DNA of 64,000 bases from DASPWW01 sp963803425 (lineage in GTDB: Bacteria > Actinomycetota > Thermoleophilia > Solirubrobacterales > 70-9). Location of the stretch: positions 1,364,001-1,428,000 of the forward strand of contig CAWDMA010000001.1 of NCBI GenBank assembly GCA_963803425.1. Reading direction: 5' to 3'. The translations under genes and the position numbers were made by a program. This document shows, piece by piece, positions 1 to 8,143 of this stretch; position 1 is the stretch's first letter, and every line of letters starts with the position of its first letter. Under the pieces are notes generated by a model that had not been told where the DNA came from, did not search any database, and was given only the letters and a program-made list of their open reading frames with translations.

Positions 1-1
1 C

Positions 2-2188
2 CGGGTCGCAAAGATGATCCCGGAGCCGATCATGGGCCGTAGCCCGAGCTTCGAGGAGTGCCTGAAGCCCGGCGAGGAGCTGAAGAGGGCCTACGACTCC
101 GAGCCCGAGGCGCGCCAGATCGTCGACGTCGGCAGGGGGCTGGAGGGGATCGTCCGCAACAACTCGATCCACGCCGCCGCGGTCGTGATCTCCGACCGTC
201 CCCTCGACGAGATCGTCCCCTTGCAGCTCGCCGAGGACCGCGGCGCGCCGGCTGCCAACGGGAACGGGAGCGGGTCGCGGACCGAGCGCGCCTACAAGAC
301 CGTGACCCAGTACTCGATGGGCCCGATCGAGCAGATCGGGCTGCTGAAGATGGACTTCCTGGGACTGCGCAACCTGGACGTGATCGAGGACGCGATCGAG
401 ATCATCGAGCGCTCGCACGGCGTCCAGCTCGACCTCGAGACGCTTCCGCTCGACGACGCGAAGACCTACGAGATGCTGGCGCGGGGCGACTCGGTCGGGG
501 TGTTCCAGTTCGAGTCGGAGGGGATGCGGGAGGCGCTCAAGAAGGTCCGACCGACCGAGTTCGAGGACCTGGTCGCGCTCGGCGCCCTGTACCGGCCCGG
601 CGCGATGCGGTTCATCCCGGACTACGCGAAGGGCAAGCGCGATCCCTCCTCGGTCAGGTACGCCGACCCCCGGCTGCGGCCGATCACCGAGTCCACGTAC
701 GGATGCTGCATCTACCAGGAGCAGCTGATGGAGATCGCCAAGCAGATGGCGGGGTTCTCGGGCGCCGAGGCGGACGATCTGCGCAAGGCCGTGGGGAAGA
801 AGAAGCGCGACCTGATGGCCCAGATGAAGGACAAGTTCCTCGCCGGGACGAGGGAGTCGGGCACGCAGGCGAGCGTGGCGAGCGACCTGTGGGGGCTGAT
901 GACCGCCGCGGCGGACTACAGCTTCAACCACTCCCATGCCGCGTGCTACGCGCTGATCGCCTACCGGACCGCCTACCTGCGCGCGAACTACCCCGCCGAG
1001 TACATGGCGGCGCTGATCTCGTCCGTGATGTCGACCAAGGACAAGGTGCCGTTCTTCGTCAACCGCTGCCATCAGATGGGGATCGAGGTGCTGCCGCCGG
1101 ACGTGAACGCCTCGGATCACGGGTTCGTGGTCTCCGGGAAGCGGATCAGGTTCGGGCTGGATGCGGTCAAGAACGTCGGCCACTCGGCGGTCGAGGCGAT
1201 CATCACGGCGCGCGGCGACGGCCCGTTCACCTCGCTGTGGGACTTCTGCGAGCGGGTCGACGCGCGGGCCGTGAACCGGCGCGCGGTCGAGTGCCTGATC
1301 AAGTGCGGGGCGCTCGACTCCACCGGCGGCACCCGCAGCGCGATGCTCGAGGCGCTGCCGCGGGCGCAGGCGGGCGGCCAGAAGGCCCAGGAGGACGCGC
1401 AGCGGGGGCAGTCCTCGATCTTCGACCTCGGCGACGGGCCGGCGAGCCCGGGCCCCTCCTCCGGTCGCCACCACCCGCCGCTCGTCGGCGAGGAGCTCGA
1501 CTCCCGCGAGCTGCTGCGGATGGAGAAGGAGACGCTCGGGACCTTCCTGTCCGAGCACCCGCTGTCCGAGGTCCGGGATGCGCTCACGGCCGCCGTCGAC
1601 TGCACGCTGGCGGAGCTCGACTCCAAGCCCGACGGAGCGTGGGTGACCGTCGGCGGGCTCGTCACGGAGCGCAAGAAGGTGCGGACGAAGCGCGGTGACG
1701 AGATGCTGTTCGCCACCCTCGACGACCTCGAGGGCCAGGTGGAGATGCTGGTCTTCAACTCCGCGTTCGCGTCCAGCGCCGCCGATATGGAGATCGACAC
1801 CGTGGTCGTGGTCCGGGGCCGGGTCGACCACAAGGATCGGGGGGAGACGAAGCTGGTCGTGCAGGAGGCGAGAAGATTCGACCCGGCCGAAGGTGGGCCG
1901 GCCGCCTCCTCCGCTTCGCGTCCGGGTGCGGCTGGGTCGCAGGCGGGACGCACGCACGACGGGCCGCTGTACGTAGACGTGAGGGCGGCGGAGTTTCCGG
2001 CGGGGCTGATGGAGCAGCTTCGGTCGGTGTTCGCGCTGCACACGGGGGAGCAGGAGGTCGTGCTCAGGCTCGAGACTCGCGCCGGTGTGCGCGAGCTTCG
2101 GCTCGGGCCGGAGTATCGGGTGGCGCACACCCCGGAGCTGCGCGCCGAGCTCGACTCGTTGCTCGGCCCGCATGCGCTTGCCGCCTAG
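2..2188 (+). CDS. dnaE: DNA polymerase III alpha subunit, C-terminal part (5' end outside window)
   Basis: Replicative polymerase catalytic subunit. The frame is open from the first bases, so the PHP domain and most of the palm lie upstream; about 728 residues remain of a protein normally near 1150. Visible landmarks: the third catalytic aspartate in the MDFLGLRN motif (about 350-373), the conserved QEQLMEIAKQMAGFSGAEAD segment, the FNHSHAACYALIAY block, a helix-hairpin-helix region, and a C-terminal OB fold starting near VTVGGLVTERKKVRTK. A copy of the dispersed stem-loop repeat (about 1896-1936) encodes a Ser/Ala/Gly-rich linker just after the OB fold. Family assignment is secure; linker insertion is inference. 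Confidence 0.96.
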   Translation, partial: RVAKMIPEPIMGRSPSFEECLKPGEELKRAYDSEPEARQIVDVGRGLEGIVRNNSIHAAAVVISDRPLDEIVPLQLAEDRGAPAANGNGSGSRTERAYKTVTQYSMGPIEQIGLLKMDFLGLRNLDVIEDAIEIIERSHGVQLDLETLPLDDAKTYEMLARGDSVGVFQFESEGMREALKKVRPTEFEDLVALGALYRPGAMRFIPDYAKGKRDPSSVRYADPRLRPITESTYGCCIYQEQLMEIAKQMAGFSGAEADDLRKAVGKKKRDLMAQMKDKFLAGTRESGTQASVASDLWGLMTAAADYSFNHSHAACYALIAYRTAYLRANYPAEYMAALISSVMSTKDKVPFFVNRCHQMGIEVLPPDVNASDHGFVVSGKRIRFGLDAVKNVGHSAVEAIITARGDGPFTSLWDFCERVDARAVNRRAVECLIKCGALDSTGGTRSAMLEALPRAQAGGQKAQEDAQRGQSSIFDLGDGPASPGPSSGRHHPPLVGEELDSRELLRMEKETLGTFLSEHPLSEVRDALTAAVDCTLAELDSKPDGAWVTVGGLVTERKKVRTKRGDEMLFATLDDLEGQVEMLVFNSAFASSAADMEIDTVVVVRGRVDHKDRGETKLVVQEARRFDPAEGGPAASSASRPGAAGSQAGRTHDGPLYVDVRAAEFPAGLMEQLRSVFALHTGEQEVVLRLETRAGVRELRLGPEYRVAHTPELRAELDSLLGPHALAA
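1896..1936 (+). repeat. Dispersed stem-loop repeat, copy 1 (inside dnaE)
   Basis: Core TCCTCCGCTTCGCGTCC at 1907-1923, flanked by GC-rich arms that pair only partly (GCCGC 1901-1905 with GCGGC 1928-1932). It lies in frame inside dnaE and encodes SSASRP within a linker, the same reading frame as copy 7 in cimA. It is the most degenerate copy in its arms. Confidence 0.6.
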
Positions 2189-2217
2189 CACATCGACCCG
2201 GCCGGCGCCACCGCTTT

Positions 2218-2243
2218 GCCGCCCCGCGAGGGCCCGCGGCGGC
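2218..2243 (+). terminator. Possible hairpin terminator after dnaE
   Basis: GCCGCC (2218-2223) and GGCGGC (2238-2243) can pair around a GC-rich loop, about 30 nt after the dnaE stop. There is no T-run, so termination is only a suggestion. Confidence 0.3.
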
Positions 2244-2256
2244 TGACACCAGCGCC

Positions 2257-2262
2257 TAGTAT
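2257..2262 (+). promoter_or_regulatory. Putative -10 element (TAGTAT) for the Cys-rich gene
   Basis: TAGTAT ends 8 nt before the ATG at 2271. This matches the TANNNT-to-start spacing seen at several other genes here and suggests a leaderless or nearly leaderless transcript. No convincing -35 was seen. Confidence 0.4.
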
Positions 2263-2270
2263 CAGAGTCG

Positions 2271-2669
2271 ATGGCACTGCCCACGAAGCAGCTCGACAAA
2301 GCCGGCGAATGCCGCCAGTGCCGCACCTTCTGCGACAAGCTGATCGAGCCGCGTGGGTGCCTCGAGCTTCGGTGTCGCTACCTCTACAGCTACCACGACG
2401 AGCTCAGCGGGAACCGCTACATGGGCTGCGTCCGCAAGGTGTTCAAGGGTGAGATCGACGTCGCCGCGTTCGAGGACGCAGAGCAGGGCGCCGGGTACGG
2501 CGGGCTGAAGATGACCGGCGACCCGCTGCCGCAGTGCCAGTTCCGGATCGAGCCGGCGTTCGAGGGCGACGGGCGGGACTTCGAGTGCGTCAACCCGCGG
2601 TTCTTCGACTGCACCGACGAGGGGCCCGAGGCGGTGCGCGTGTTCGACCTCCGCGACGCGCTCGCCTAG
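2271..2669 (+). CDS. Conserved Cys-rich protein of unknown function
   Basis: 132 residues, not assigned to a family I can name. Nine cysteines: an N-terminal cluster at C14, C17, C21, C30 and C35, then C53, C89, C106 and C114. This spacing suggests a bound metal (zinc or Fe-S), but no known motif fits exactly. No signal peptide or membrane segment. It stands alone after dnaE with its own putative promoter; the ATG follows a TAGTAT box. The next gene is on the opposite strand. Function unknown. Confidence 0.75.
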   Translation: MALPTKQLDKAGECRQCRTFCDKLIEPRGCLELRCRYLYSYHDELSGNRYMGCVRKVFKGEIDVAAFEDAEQGAGYGGLKMTGDPLPQCQFRIEPAFEGDGRDFECVNPRFFDCTDEGPEAVRVFDLRDALA

Positions 2670-2695
2670 CGTCACCGCCGCCTCGACGCCGCCGC

Positions 2696-3307
2696 TCAGC
2701 GCCGCTGAGTCGCGCGCAGGGTCGTGTCCGGCGTCGGGGCGCCCTCCAGCGGGAGGTCGTTCCAGTGAGCGATCACGGGATTGCCGTGCTCGGTCGCCAT
2801 CACCGACAGCGATGCGGTTCCGAGTGCCAGCGAGCGACCCGCGATCCCGCCCAGGCAGAGCCAGATTCCCGCCAGCGCCCTGAAGCAGTGGCCGTGGCCG
2901 AACAGCACGACGCGGGTGTCGCCGCACTCTCGCAGCTCCTCGAGCATCGGCTCGAGACGGCTGATGATGTCGTCGAGTCGCTCACCGCCGGGGCAGCCGT
3001 CCAGCCACAGGTCCCATCCCGGTCGATCTCGCTGGATCTCGGCGGTGGTACGCCCCTCGTACTCGCCGTAGTTCCACTCCATCAGTCGATCGTCGGGAAC
3101 CGGATCGAGGCCGACGAGGCGGGCGGTTTCCAGGGCGCGCTCCATCGGGCTGGAGAGCGCCCTGTCGAACTCGATCCCCCCGAAATGGGAAGCCATCGAC
3201 CTGGCCTGCTCCCGCCCGTGCTCGGTCAGCGGGATGTCGGTGGTGCCGGTGTGCTGGCGGCTCTCTGTCCACTCGGTCTCGCCGTGGCGCGCGAGCCATA
3301 CCTCCGG
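2696..3307 (-). CDS. Histidine phosphatase family protein (start unresolved)
   Basis: Phosphoglycerate-mutase-like phosphatase. The catalytic RHGE motif (VWLARHGETEW) is encoded about 3260-3300, followed by GTTDIPLTEHGREQA, the SSPMERALETA block and the second histidine in LFGHGH. The first canonical start in this frame is an ATG at 3196, after the RHGE motif, so a protein starting there would be dead. Between the stop of the upstream gene (3365-3367, same frame) and RHGE there is no ATG, GTG or TTG. An ATG in another frame at 3360 just after the nfo stop hints at a lost base. The coordinate 3307 marks the likely PEVWLARHG start region, not a verified codon. Confidence 0.75.
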   Translation of the reverse strand, partial: PEVWLARHGETEWTESRQHTGTTDIPLTEHGREQARSMASHFGGIEFDRALSSPMERALETARLVGLDPVPDDRLMEWNYGEYEGRTTAEIQRDRPGWDLWLDGCPGGERLDDIISRLEPMLEELRECGDTRVVLFGHGHCFRALAGIWLCLGGIAGRSLALGTASLSVMATEHGNPVIAHWNDLPLEGAPTPDTTLRATQRR

Positions 3308-3364
3308 GAGTGCGGGCCGATCCGATTCGGAGCTGTTCGAGGGACTCTCGATGGCGCCATCGTG

Positions 3365-4228
3365 TCACGATCTGCGCCGCTTCAACCCCTCGCGGCGCAG
3401 CCGCCGCGCCGCCCTGACCTCGCCCCGGTCGTGGGCGGGATCGTCGCTTCGGTTCGTCTCGATCAGCGCCGGCAGTCGTTCGAACCGCGGCTCCGCCAGG
3501 AACGGTCGCAGCCCGGCCCGGCCGATCTCGCCCTTGCCCAGGTCCGCGTGCTTGTCGCGGTTGAAACCGAGAGGGACCGCGGAGTCGTTCACGTGCAGGC
3601 ACCGAACCCTGTCGACGCCGAGCTTCGCGTCGATCTCGTCGGTGACCGTGCCGATCGCCTCGGGAGTGCCGATCTCGAACCCGGACGCGAACAGATGGCA
3701 GCTGTCGATGCAGACGCCGAGCCGATCGCCGGCGCCCCCCAGCTCGATCATCTCGGCGAGCTCGTCGAAGTTCCGGCCGAGCGGCCCCTGGGTACCGGCG
3801 GTGTTCTCGAGCAGCAGCGGGCACGACTCGGTCCCCGCCAGCACCCGCTCGATCTCGCGGCCGGCTCGCTTCACAGCCGCCGGGTAGGGGGCCTGCTTGC
3901 GCGATCCGGCGTGCACGACCACGCCCGCTGCGCCGATCGCGGCGCCCACCTCGAGCGCGTGGGTGAGAGAGCGCAGCGACTTCCGTCGCAGCTCGCGGTC
4001 GGTGGTGGTGAGGTTGATCAGGTAGATCGCGTGGAGCACGACGGCCTCTATCCGCGACTCGGCGATCGCCCCGCGGGCCTCCGCGAGGTCCGTCTCGGAG
4101 TACGCGGTCGGCCGCCACGCGCGGGGGCTCTGGTTGAAGATCTGGATCGCGTCGGCCTCCCGCTCCACGCCCCGCGCGACCGCCCGGTCGAGCCCGCCCG
4201 CTGTGGAAACATGGATCCCGATCAGCAT
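3365..4228 (-). CDS. nfo: Endonuclease IV (AP endonuclease, deoxyribonuclease IV)
   Basis: 287-residue TIM-barrel repair enzyme that cuts the backbone 5' of abasic sites, usually with three zinc ions. Metal-ligand motifs are visible in order: HVSTAGG near the start, VVLHAIYLINL, VVVHAGS, LLLENTAGT, CIDSCHLFASG, LHVNDS and a final IETN glutamate. Length is normal for the family. It is divergent from gltX with 66 bp between starts, and followed by the histidine phosphatase, which is in the same frame after the nfo stop. ATG start at 4226-4228. Confidence 0.95.
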   Translation of the reverse strand: MLIGIHVSTAGGLDRAVARGVEREADAIQIFNQSPRAWRPTAYSETDLAEARGAIAESRIEAVVLHAIYLINLTTTDRELRRKSLRSLTHALEVGAAIGAAGVVVHAGSRKQAPYPAAVKRAGREIERVLAGTESCPLLLENTAGTQGPLGRNFDELAEMIELGGAGDRLGVCIDSCHLFASGFEIGTPEAIGTVTDEIDAKLGVDRVRCLHVNDSAVPLGFNRDKHADLGKGEIGRAGLRPFLAEPRFERLPALIETNRSDDPAHDRGEVRAARRLRREGLKRRRS

Positions 4229-4263
4229 GAAGAGTCACCCCGGACCTGCCTGTCGCCTCGCAG

Positions 4264-4280
4264 TCGCGGCTTCGCCGCGA
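4264..4280. other. Hairpin in the nfo-gltX divergent spacer
   Basis: TCGCGGC, TTC loop, GCCGCGA: a perfect 7-bp stem between the two divergent genes, ending at an alternative in-frame ATG of gltX (4280). It could be a weak regulatory structure. It differs in sequence from the dispersed repeat family. Confidence 0.35.
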
Positions 4281-4294
4281 TGCTCGGCGCCATC

Positions 4295-5686
4295 ATGACT
4301 TCCCGCCACCGGTACCGCTTCGCGCCGTCCCCGACGGGCGCGCTGCACATCGGCGGAGCGCGGACGGCACTGTACAACTGGCTGGCCGCGCGCGGGTCGG
4401 GCGGGGAGATGGTGCTGCGGATCGAGGACACCGACCGGGAGCGCTCCACTCCGGAGAACATCGAGCAGATCAAGACGGCGCTGCGGTGGCTGGAGCTGGA
4501 CTGGGACGGAGACCCCGTCAGCCAAGCCGAGCGCGCCCCTCGACACCGCCGGCGCCTCGCCGAGCTCGTCGACGCCGGCCACGCGTATCCCGACACCGCC
4601 GGGTCCGACGAGGTCGAGGCCTGGAAGCAGGCGCACGAAGGCGCCGGATACCGCGGTGAGCCGCGCGATGTCGAGGGCGCCGCGATCCGGCTGCGGGTCC
4701 CCGACGCGGGCGAGACCGTCGTCGCGGACGCCCTCCGGGGCGAGATCCGGTTCGAGAACTGCCTCTTCGACGACTTCGTGATCGCACGTTCGGACGGATC
4801 GGTTCTCTACAACTTCGCGGTCGCCGTCGACGATGCGGAGATGGGGATCACCGACGTCGTCCGCGGCGACGACCATCTCTCCAACACGCCGCGCCAGCTG
4901 CTCGTGCTGCAAGCGCTGGGCGCTGAGCCGCCCCGGTACGCGCACCTACCGCTGCTTCACGGCCCCGACGGCCGCAAGCTCTCGAAGCGGGAGGGCGCCG
5001 CGTCGGTCGAGGGGCTGCGCGACGCCGGCTACCTTCCGGCCGCGGTCCGCAACTACCTGGCGCTGCTCGGGTGGGGCACCGAGGACGACACCACCCTGAT
5101 GAGCACCGAGGAGCTGATCGCGCGGTTCAGGATCGAGCGGGTGGGCCGCTCTTCCGCGGTCTTCGACGAGCAGAAGCTGCGGTGGATGAACGGGCGGTTC
5201 ATGCGCGAGCTGGGGCTGGACGAGTACGAGCGGCGGCTCGCGGGGCACCTGGCGCTCGCCGACTCTGGTGCGGCGGAGCGATTCGAGGGCGCCCCCTCGG
5301 ATCGGCGCCGCGCCGCCTGCGAGATCGTTCAGGACAAGGCACAGACGCTCGACGAGGCCTGGACGCTCGTCCGATTCCTGTTCGGGCCGCCGGTCGCGGA
5401 CGCGGTCGCGTGGGAGAAGGTGATCACCGCGGAGGCGCGCCCGCTGCTGGAGGCAGCGCTGGCGGCGCTGCGCGACGTGCCCGAGTTCGAGGTGGAGGCG
5501 ATCGAGGCCGCCCTCCGCGGCGTGGTCACGAAGCGGGGCGTGAAGCCCAAGCAGGTGTTTCAACCGCTCCGGGTGGCGATCACCGGGACGACGGTCTCAC
5601 CCGGGATCTTCGAGTCGATCGCCGCGCTCGGCCGTGAGCAGACGGTCTCCCGGATCGAGCGGGCGCTCGACCCCGTAGCCGGCTGA
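4295..5686 (+). CDS. gltX: Glutamyl-tRNA synthetase
   Basis: Charges tRNA-Glu (and in organisms lacking GlnRS also tRNA-Gln, which GatCAB then amidates; gatCAB is at 17.9-21.1 kb). Class I synthetase, 463 residues: FAPSPTGALHIGGARTA carries the HIGH-type motif near residue 18, and KLSKREG near residue 229 is the KMSKS-type motif. The C-terminal anticodon-binding helical domain is complete. Start chosen at ATG 4295 (MTSRHRYRFAPSP); ATG 4280 would add five residues. An open frame extends far upstream but lies antisense to nfo and is not coding. Confidence 0.95.
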   Translation: MTSRHRYRFAPSPTGALHIGGARTALYNWLAARGSGGEMVLRIEDTDRERSTPENIEQIKTALRWLELDWDGDPVSQAERAPRHRRRLAELVDAGHAYPDTAGSDEVEAWKQAHEGAGYRGEPRDVEGAAIRLRVPDAGETVVADALRGEIRFENCLFDDFVIARSDGSVLYNFAVAVDDAEMGITDVVRGDDHLSNTPRQLLVLQALGAEPPRYAHLPLLHGPDGRKLSKREGAASVEGLRDAGYLPAAVRNYLALLGWGTEDDTTLMSTEELIARFRIERVGRSSAVFDEQKLRWMNGRFMRELGLDEYERRLAGHLALADSGAAERFEGAPSDRRRAACEIVQDKAQTLDEAWTLVRFLFGPPVADAVAWEKVITAEARPLLEAALAALRDVPEFEVEAIEAALRGVVTKRGVKPKQVFQPLRVAITGTTVSPGIFESIAALGREQTVSRIERALDPVAG

Positions 5687-5695
5687 CCGTCGTCC

Positions 5696-5716
5696 TTCGT
5701 CTGGGGGGCAGACGAA
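5696..5716 (+). terminator. Hairpin terminator after gltX
   Basis: Perfect inverted repeat TTCGTCTG / CAGACGAA around a GGGGG loop, 9 nt after the gltX stop. No T-run follows. Confidence 0.55.
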
Positions 5717-5810
5717 ATGTCAAGCGTTTGGCGGTCGGTGCCGATAATGAACTGGACATGCGTACTAGGGATGGCCGCCGGGATGCGACCACCCCCGAAA
5801 TCCGGTTCAG

Positions 5811-6929
5811 ATGGCCGCCACGAAGCGAAAGACCAAGCCCCGAAAGCGCGCCTCCCGCGCGAGCGCAAAGCGTGGGAGCACGTCCGAGGCGGCGCCGGAA
5901 CCGGCCCGAAGCCGAGGCACCCGCGGCGGCCAGCGCCTCGCCGAGGCCTTTGATGCCGTGGAGCGGCTTCCGGTCGTCGCGGAGTCGAGGGCGCGGATCC
6001 ACCGAATCCTGGGAAAGCCCTCGCCCTCCGCGGAGGCGATCACGGAGACCGTCGAGTTGGACGTGGGGATGGTGGTCGCGGTGCTGCGGGCTGCGTCGGA
6101 GCAGGGTGCGGGGCTGGCGCGGGTGTGGCGGGTCTCGGACGCGGTCGAGATCGTCGCCCCCGAGGGCGTCGGCGCGGCGATCGAGGATCTCGACGAGTAC
6201 GGGCTGCTCGACTCACCCTCGAGCTGGCATGGCCGGCTCGATCCCCTGCGTCGCCACAGCGTCACCACCAGGCACGCGTCGCTCCGGGTTGCCGAGCTCG
6301 GCGGCCATGCGAACTGGGACGAGCTCGGGCTCGCGGCGATGCTCCACGACATCGGGCAGCTCGTCCTGGCGCGCCTGTACCCGGGGTACACGGAGCTCGC
6401 GGACCACAAGGCGCGCGCGCCTGAGGACCGGATTCAGGCGGAGCGGCGCGAACTCGGCATAGACCACGCACTCGTGGGCGGCGTGCTCACTCGCCGCTGG
6501 GGACTGCCGCAGACGATCACATCGACGATCGAGCGCCATCACGCGGCCGACGTCGCCGGCCCCGCGGCCGTGATCGCGCTCGCGGACCAGGTCGCCCACC
6601 ACAGCCACGGGGATCAGGTCTCCCCGGAGCGGATCTCGCAGCTGGCCGACCACGCGGGGCTCGATCGGGACCGTCTGGACGGGCTCCTATATGAGTTCCC
6701 TCACTCGCACACGCCGCGGCGCCGCGCGCCGGAGCCCTGTCCGCTGTCGGGGCGGGAGCTGGACGCGCTCCGGGGACTTGCGGACGGGAAGGTGTACAAG
6801 GAGATCGCCGACGACCTGTCGCTGTCGGCGAGCACGGTCCGTACCCATCTCCACAACGTGTACCGCAAGCTGGGCGCGATAGATCGCGCCCAGGCCGTGC
6901 TCATAGCCCGCGACCGCGGCTGGATCTAG
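5811..6929 (+). CDS. HDOD/HD-domain protein fused to a LuxR-type HTH
   Basis: 372 residues. A basic, low-complexity N-terminus (residues 1-50) precedes a helical HDOD-like domain with an HD pair in AAMLHDIGQLVLARL (about residue 178) and a downstream HH in IERHHAADVAG. The C-terminal 65 residues are a LuxR/GerE helix-turn-helix: LSGRELDALRGLADGKVYKEIADDL then STVRTHLHNVYRKLGA. HDOD proteins usually signal rather than hydrolyse, while HD phosphohydrolases act on nucleotides; which applies here cannot be told from sequence. Likely a signal-responsive transcription regulator. It converges on the response regulator gene. ATG 5811. Confidence 0.8.
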   Translation: MAATKRKTKPRKRASRASAKRGSTSEAAPEPARSRGTRGGQRLAEAFDAVERLPVVAESRARIHRILGKPSPSAEAITETVELDVGMVVAVLRAASEQGAGLARVWRVSDAVEIVAPEGVGAAIEDLDEYGLLDSPSSWHGRLDPLRRHSVTTRHASLRVAELGGHANWDELGLAAMLHDIGQLVLARLYPGYTELADHKARAPEDRIQAERRELGIDHALVGGVLTRRWGLPQTITSTIERHHAADVAGPAAVIALADQVAHHSHGDQVSPERISQLADHAGLDRDRLDGLLYEFPHSHTPRRRAPEPCPLSGRELDALRGLADGKVYKEIADDLSLSASTVRTHLHNVYRKLGAIDRAQAVLIARDRGWI

Positions 6930-6972
6930 GGACGGGACGGGCGCTTGCCGAGCCCGCAGGAGCGGACCATCT

Positions 6973-7575
6973 TTAGTCGATCAGCGAGCTTCTGATCCCG
7001 ATCGCGACGGCGTGGGGGCGGTCCTGGGCCCGCAACCGGACCAACAACTGCTTGTTGTGGGTCTTCACGGTCTCGGTGCTGAGCCCGAGCCGGCGCGCCA
7101 CCTCCGGGATCGAGTTCCCGTCCGCGTACATCTGCAGGATCTCGCGCTGTCGCTTCGTGAGCGCCTGCCCGGCGCGCGGCCGCCGGCCGCCGGCCGCCGG
7201 GTCGACGAACGTCTCTCCCGCGACGGCGGCGTCGACGGCGGCGCTGAGCACGTCCGGCGGGGAGCTCTTCGCGGCGAACCCGCATGCCCCCGCCGCGAGT
7301 GCCTCACCGACGAGGTGTCGCTCCGGCCTGTCCCCGTGCGCGACCACGCCCAGCCCGGGGCGCGCCTTCAGCAGCGCCCGGATCGTCGCTGCGCCCCACA
7401 GACCCGTCACGGACGAGTCCTGTGGCGGGCGCATGTCGACGACGGCCACGTCGAAGTCGCCGACGTCGGTGATCAGCTGCAGTGCGGCGTCGCCGCTGCC
7501 CGCTTCCTCCACCTCGTATCGCGCTTCGAGCACCCCGCGAACCCCGGCCCGCACTACGGGCTGGCCGTCAATCAC
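6973..7575 (-). CDS. NarL/FixJ-type response regulator
   Basis: 200 residues. N-terminal receiver-like domain with the phospho-acceptor candidate Asp in DVAVVDMRPP (about residue 47) and a C-terminal LuxR HTH (LTKRQREILQMYADGNSIPEVARRLGLSTETVKTHNKQ split around residues 140-175). The usual acidic pair at the start of the receiver is reduced to one Asp in VIDGQP, and the switch-region Lys is present in FAAKSSPP. The GTG at 7575 trims the first beta strand; in-frame codons upstream (SDASVCL) look native, so the true start may be a rarer codon about 24 nt upstream. No sensor kinase is adjacent. Confidence 0.85.
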   Translation of the reverse strand: MIDGQPVVRAGVRGVLEARYEVEEAGSGDAALQLITDVGDFDVAVVDMRPPQDSSVTGLWGAATIRALLKARPGLGVVAHGDRPERHLVGEALAAGACGFAAKSSPPDVLSAAVDAAVAGETFVDPAAGGRRPRAGQALTKRQREILQMYADGNSIPEVARRLGLSTETVKTHNKQLLVRLRAQDRPHAVAIGIRSSLID

Positions 7576-7704
7576 GAGACATACAGAAGCGTCGCTCAGA
7601 GACCCAACCCCCTCCGAAATCCTCCCGTTCGCTCGAGCACCGACGGGACGCGGTGATCGTAGCGGAGCTCACGACCCCGATCGCGGTCGTGTAGAACAGG
7701 CGGC

Positions 7705-8106
7705 GTGATCTCCGTCACCTCGAAGTCTCGCTACGCGGTGGTCGCGATGGCCGAGCTGGCGCGCTCTGCCGAAGACCGCCCGGTGCCGATCGCAACGGTG
7801 GCGGCGCGGCGCGGGATGCCGGTCCAGTTCTTGGAGCAGCTCTTCTCCACGCTCCGCCGCGCCAGCCTTCTGGAGAGCTTCCGCGGGATGCGCGGTGGCT
7901 ACACCCTCGCCCGGCCCGCGGACCAGATCACGGTGCTGGAGGTCGTGCAGGCGCTCGACGGCCGCGTCGGGGAGGAGGGCAAGGAGGCGGGCGGAATCTG
8001 GGCCGACGGCGTCGACGCGCTTCGCGATGTGTTCGGCCGGACCACGATTGCCGACGTCGCCCGCCGGGAGGCGGAGGAGGCCGGGTCGCGCATGTACCAG
8101 ATCTAG
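7705..8106 (+). CDS. Rrf2 family transcription regulator lacking Fe-S cysteines
   Basis: 133 residues with a winged-helix N-terminus typical of Rrf2 proteins: SVTSKSRYAVVAMAELA, PIATVAARRGMPVQFLEQLF, then the wing GMRGGYTLARP and EVVQALDG. IscR and NsrR bind an Fe-S cluster through three cysteines near residues 90-105; this protein has no cysteine at all, so it must sense something else or act as a CymR-like regulator. cysK and cysE lie 1.7 kb downstream, which fits a sulfur role, but this is inference. GTG start. Confidence 0.88.
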   Translation: MISVTSKSRYAVVAMAELARSAEDRPVPIATVAARRGMPVQFLEQLFSTLRRASLLESFRGMRGGYTLARPADQITVLEVVQALDGRVGEEGKEAGGIWADGVDALRDVFGRTTIADVARREAEEAGSRMYQI

Positions 8107-8130
8107 GTGCGCCGCGGCGGCGTTCCGGCA

Positions 8131-8136
8131 TAGACT
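8131..8136 (+). promoter_or_regulatory. Putative -10 (TAGACT), leaderless start of the PhoD gene
   Basis: TAGACT is followed by 7 nt and then the GTG at 8144, the spacing expected for a transcript that begins at the start codon. Confidence 0.45.
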
Positions 8137-8143
8137 GACGGTC

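Noticed and set aside
2534..4294. Upstream in-frame extension of gltX of more than 500 codons
   Set aside because: It lies antisense to nfo and the phosphatase and has no family motifs; GltX begins at 4295.
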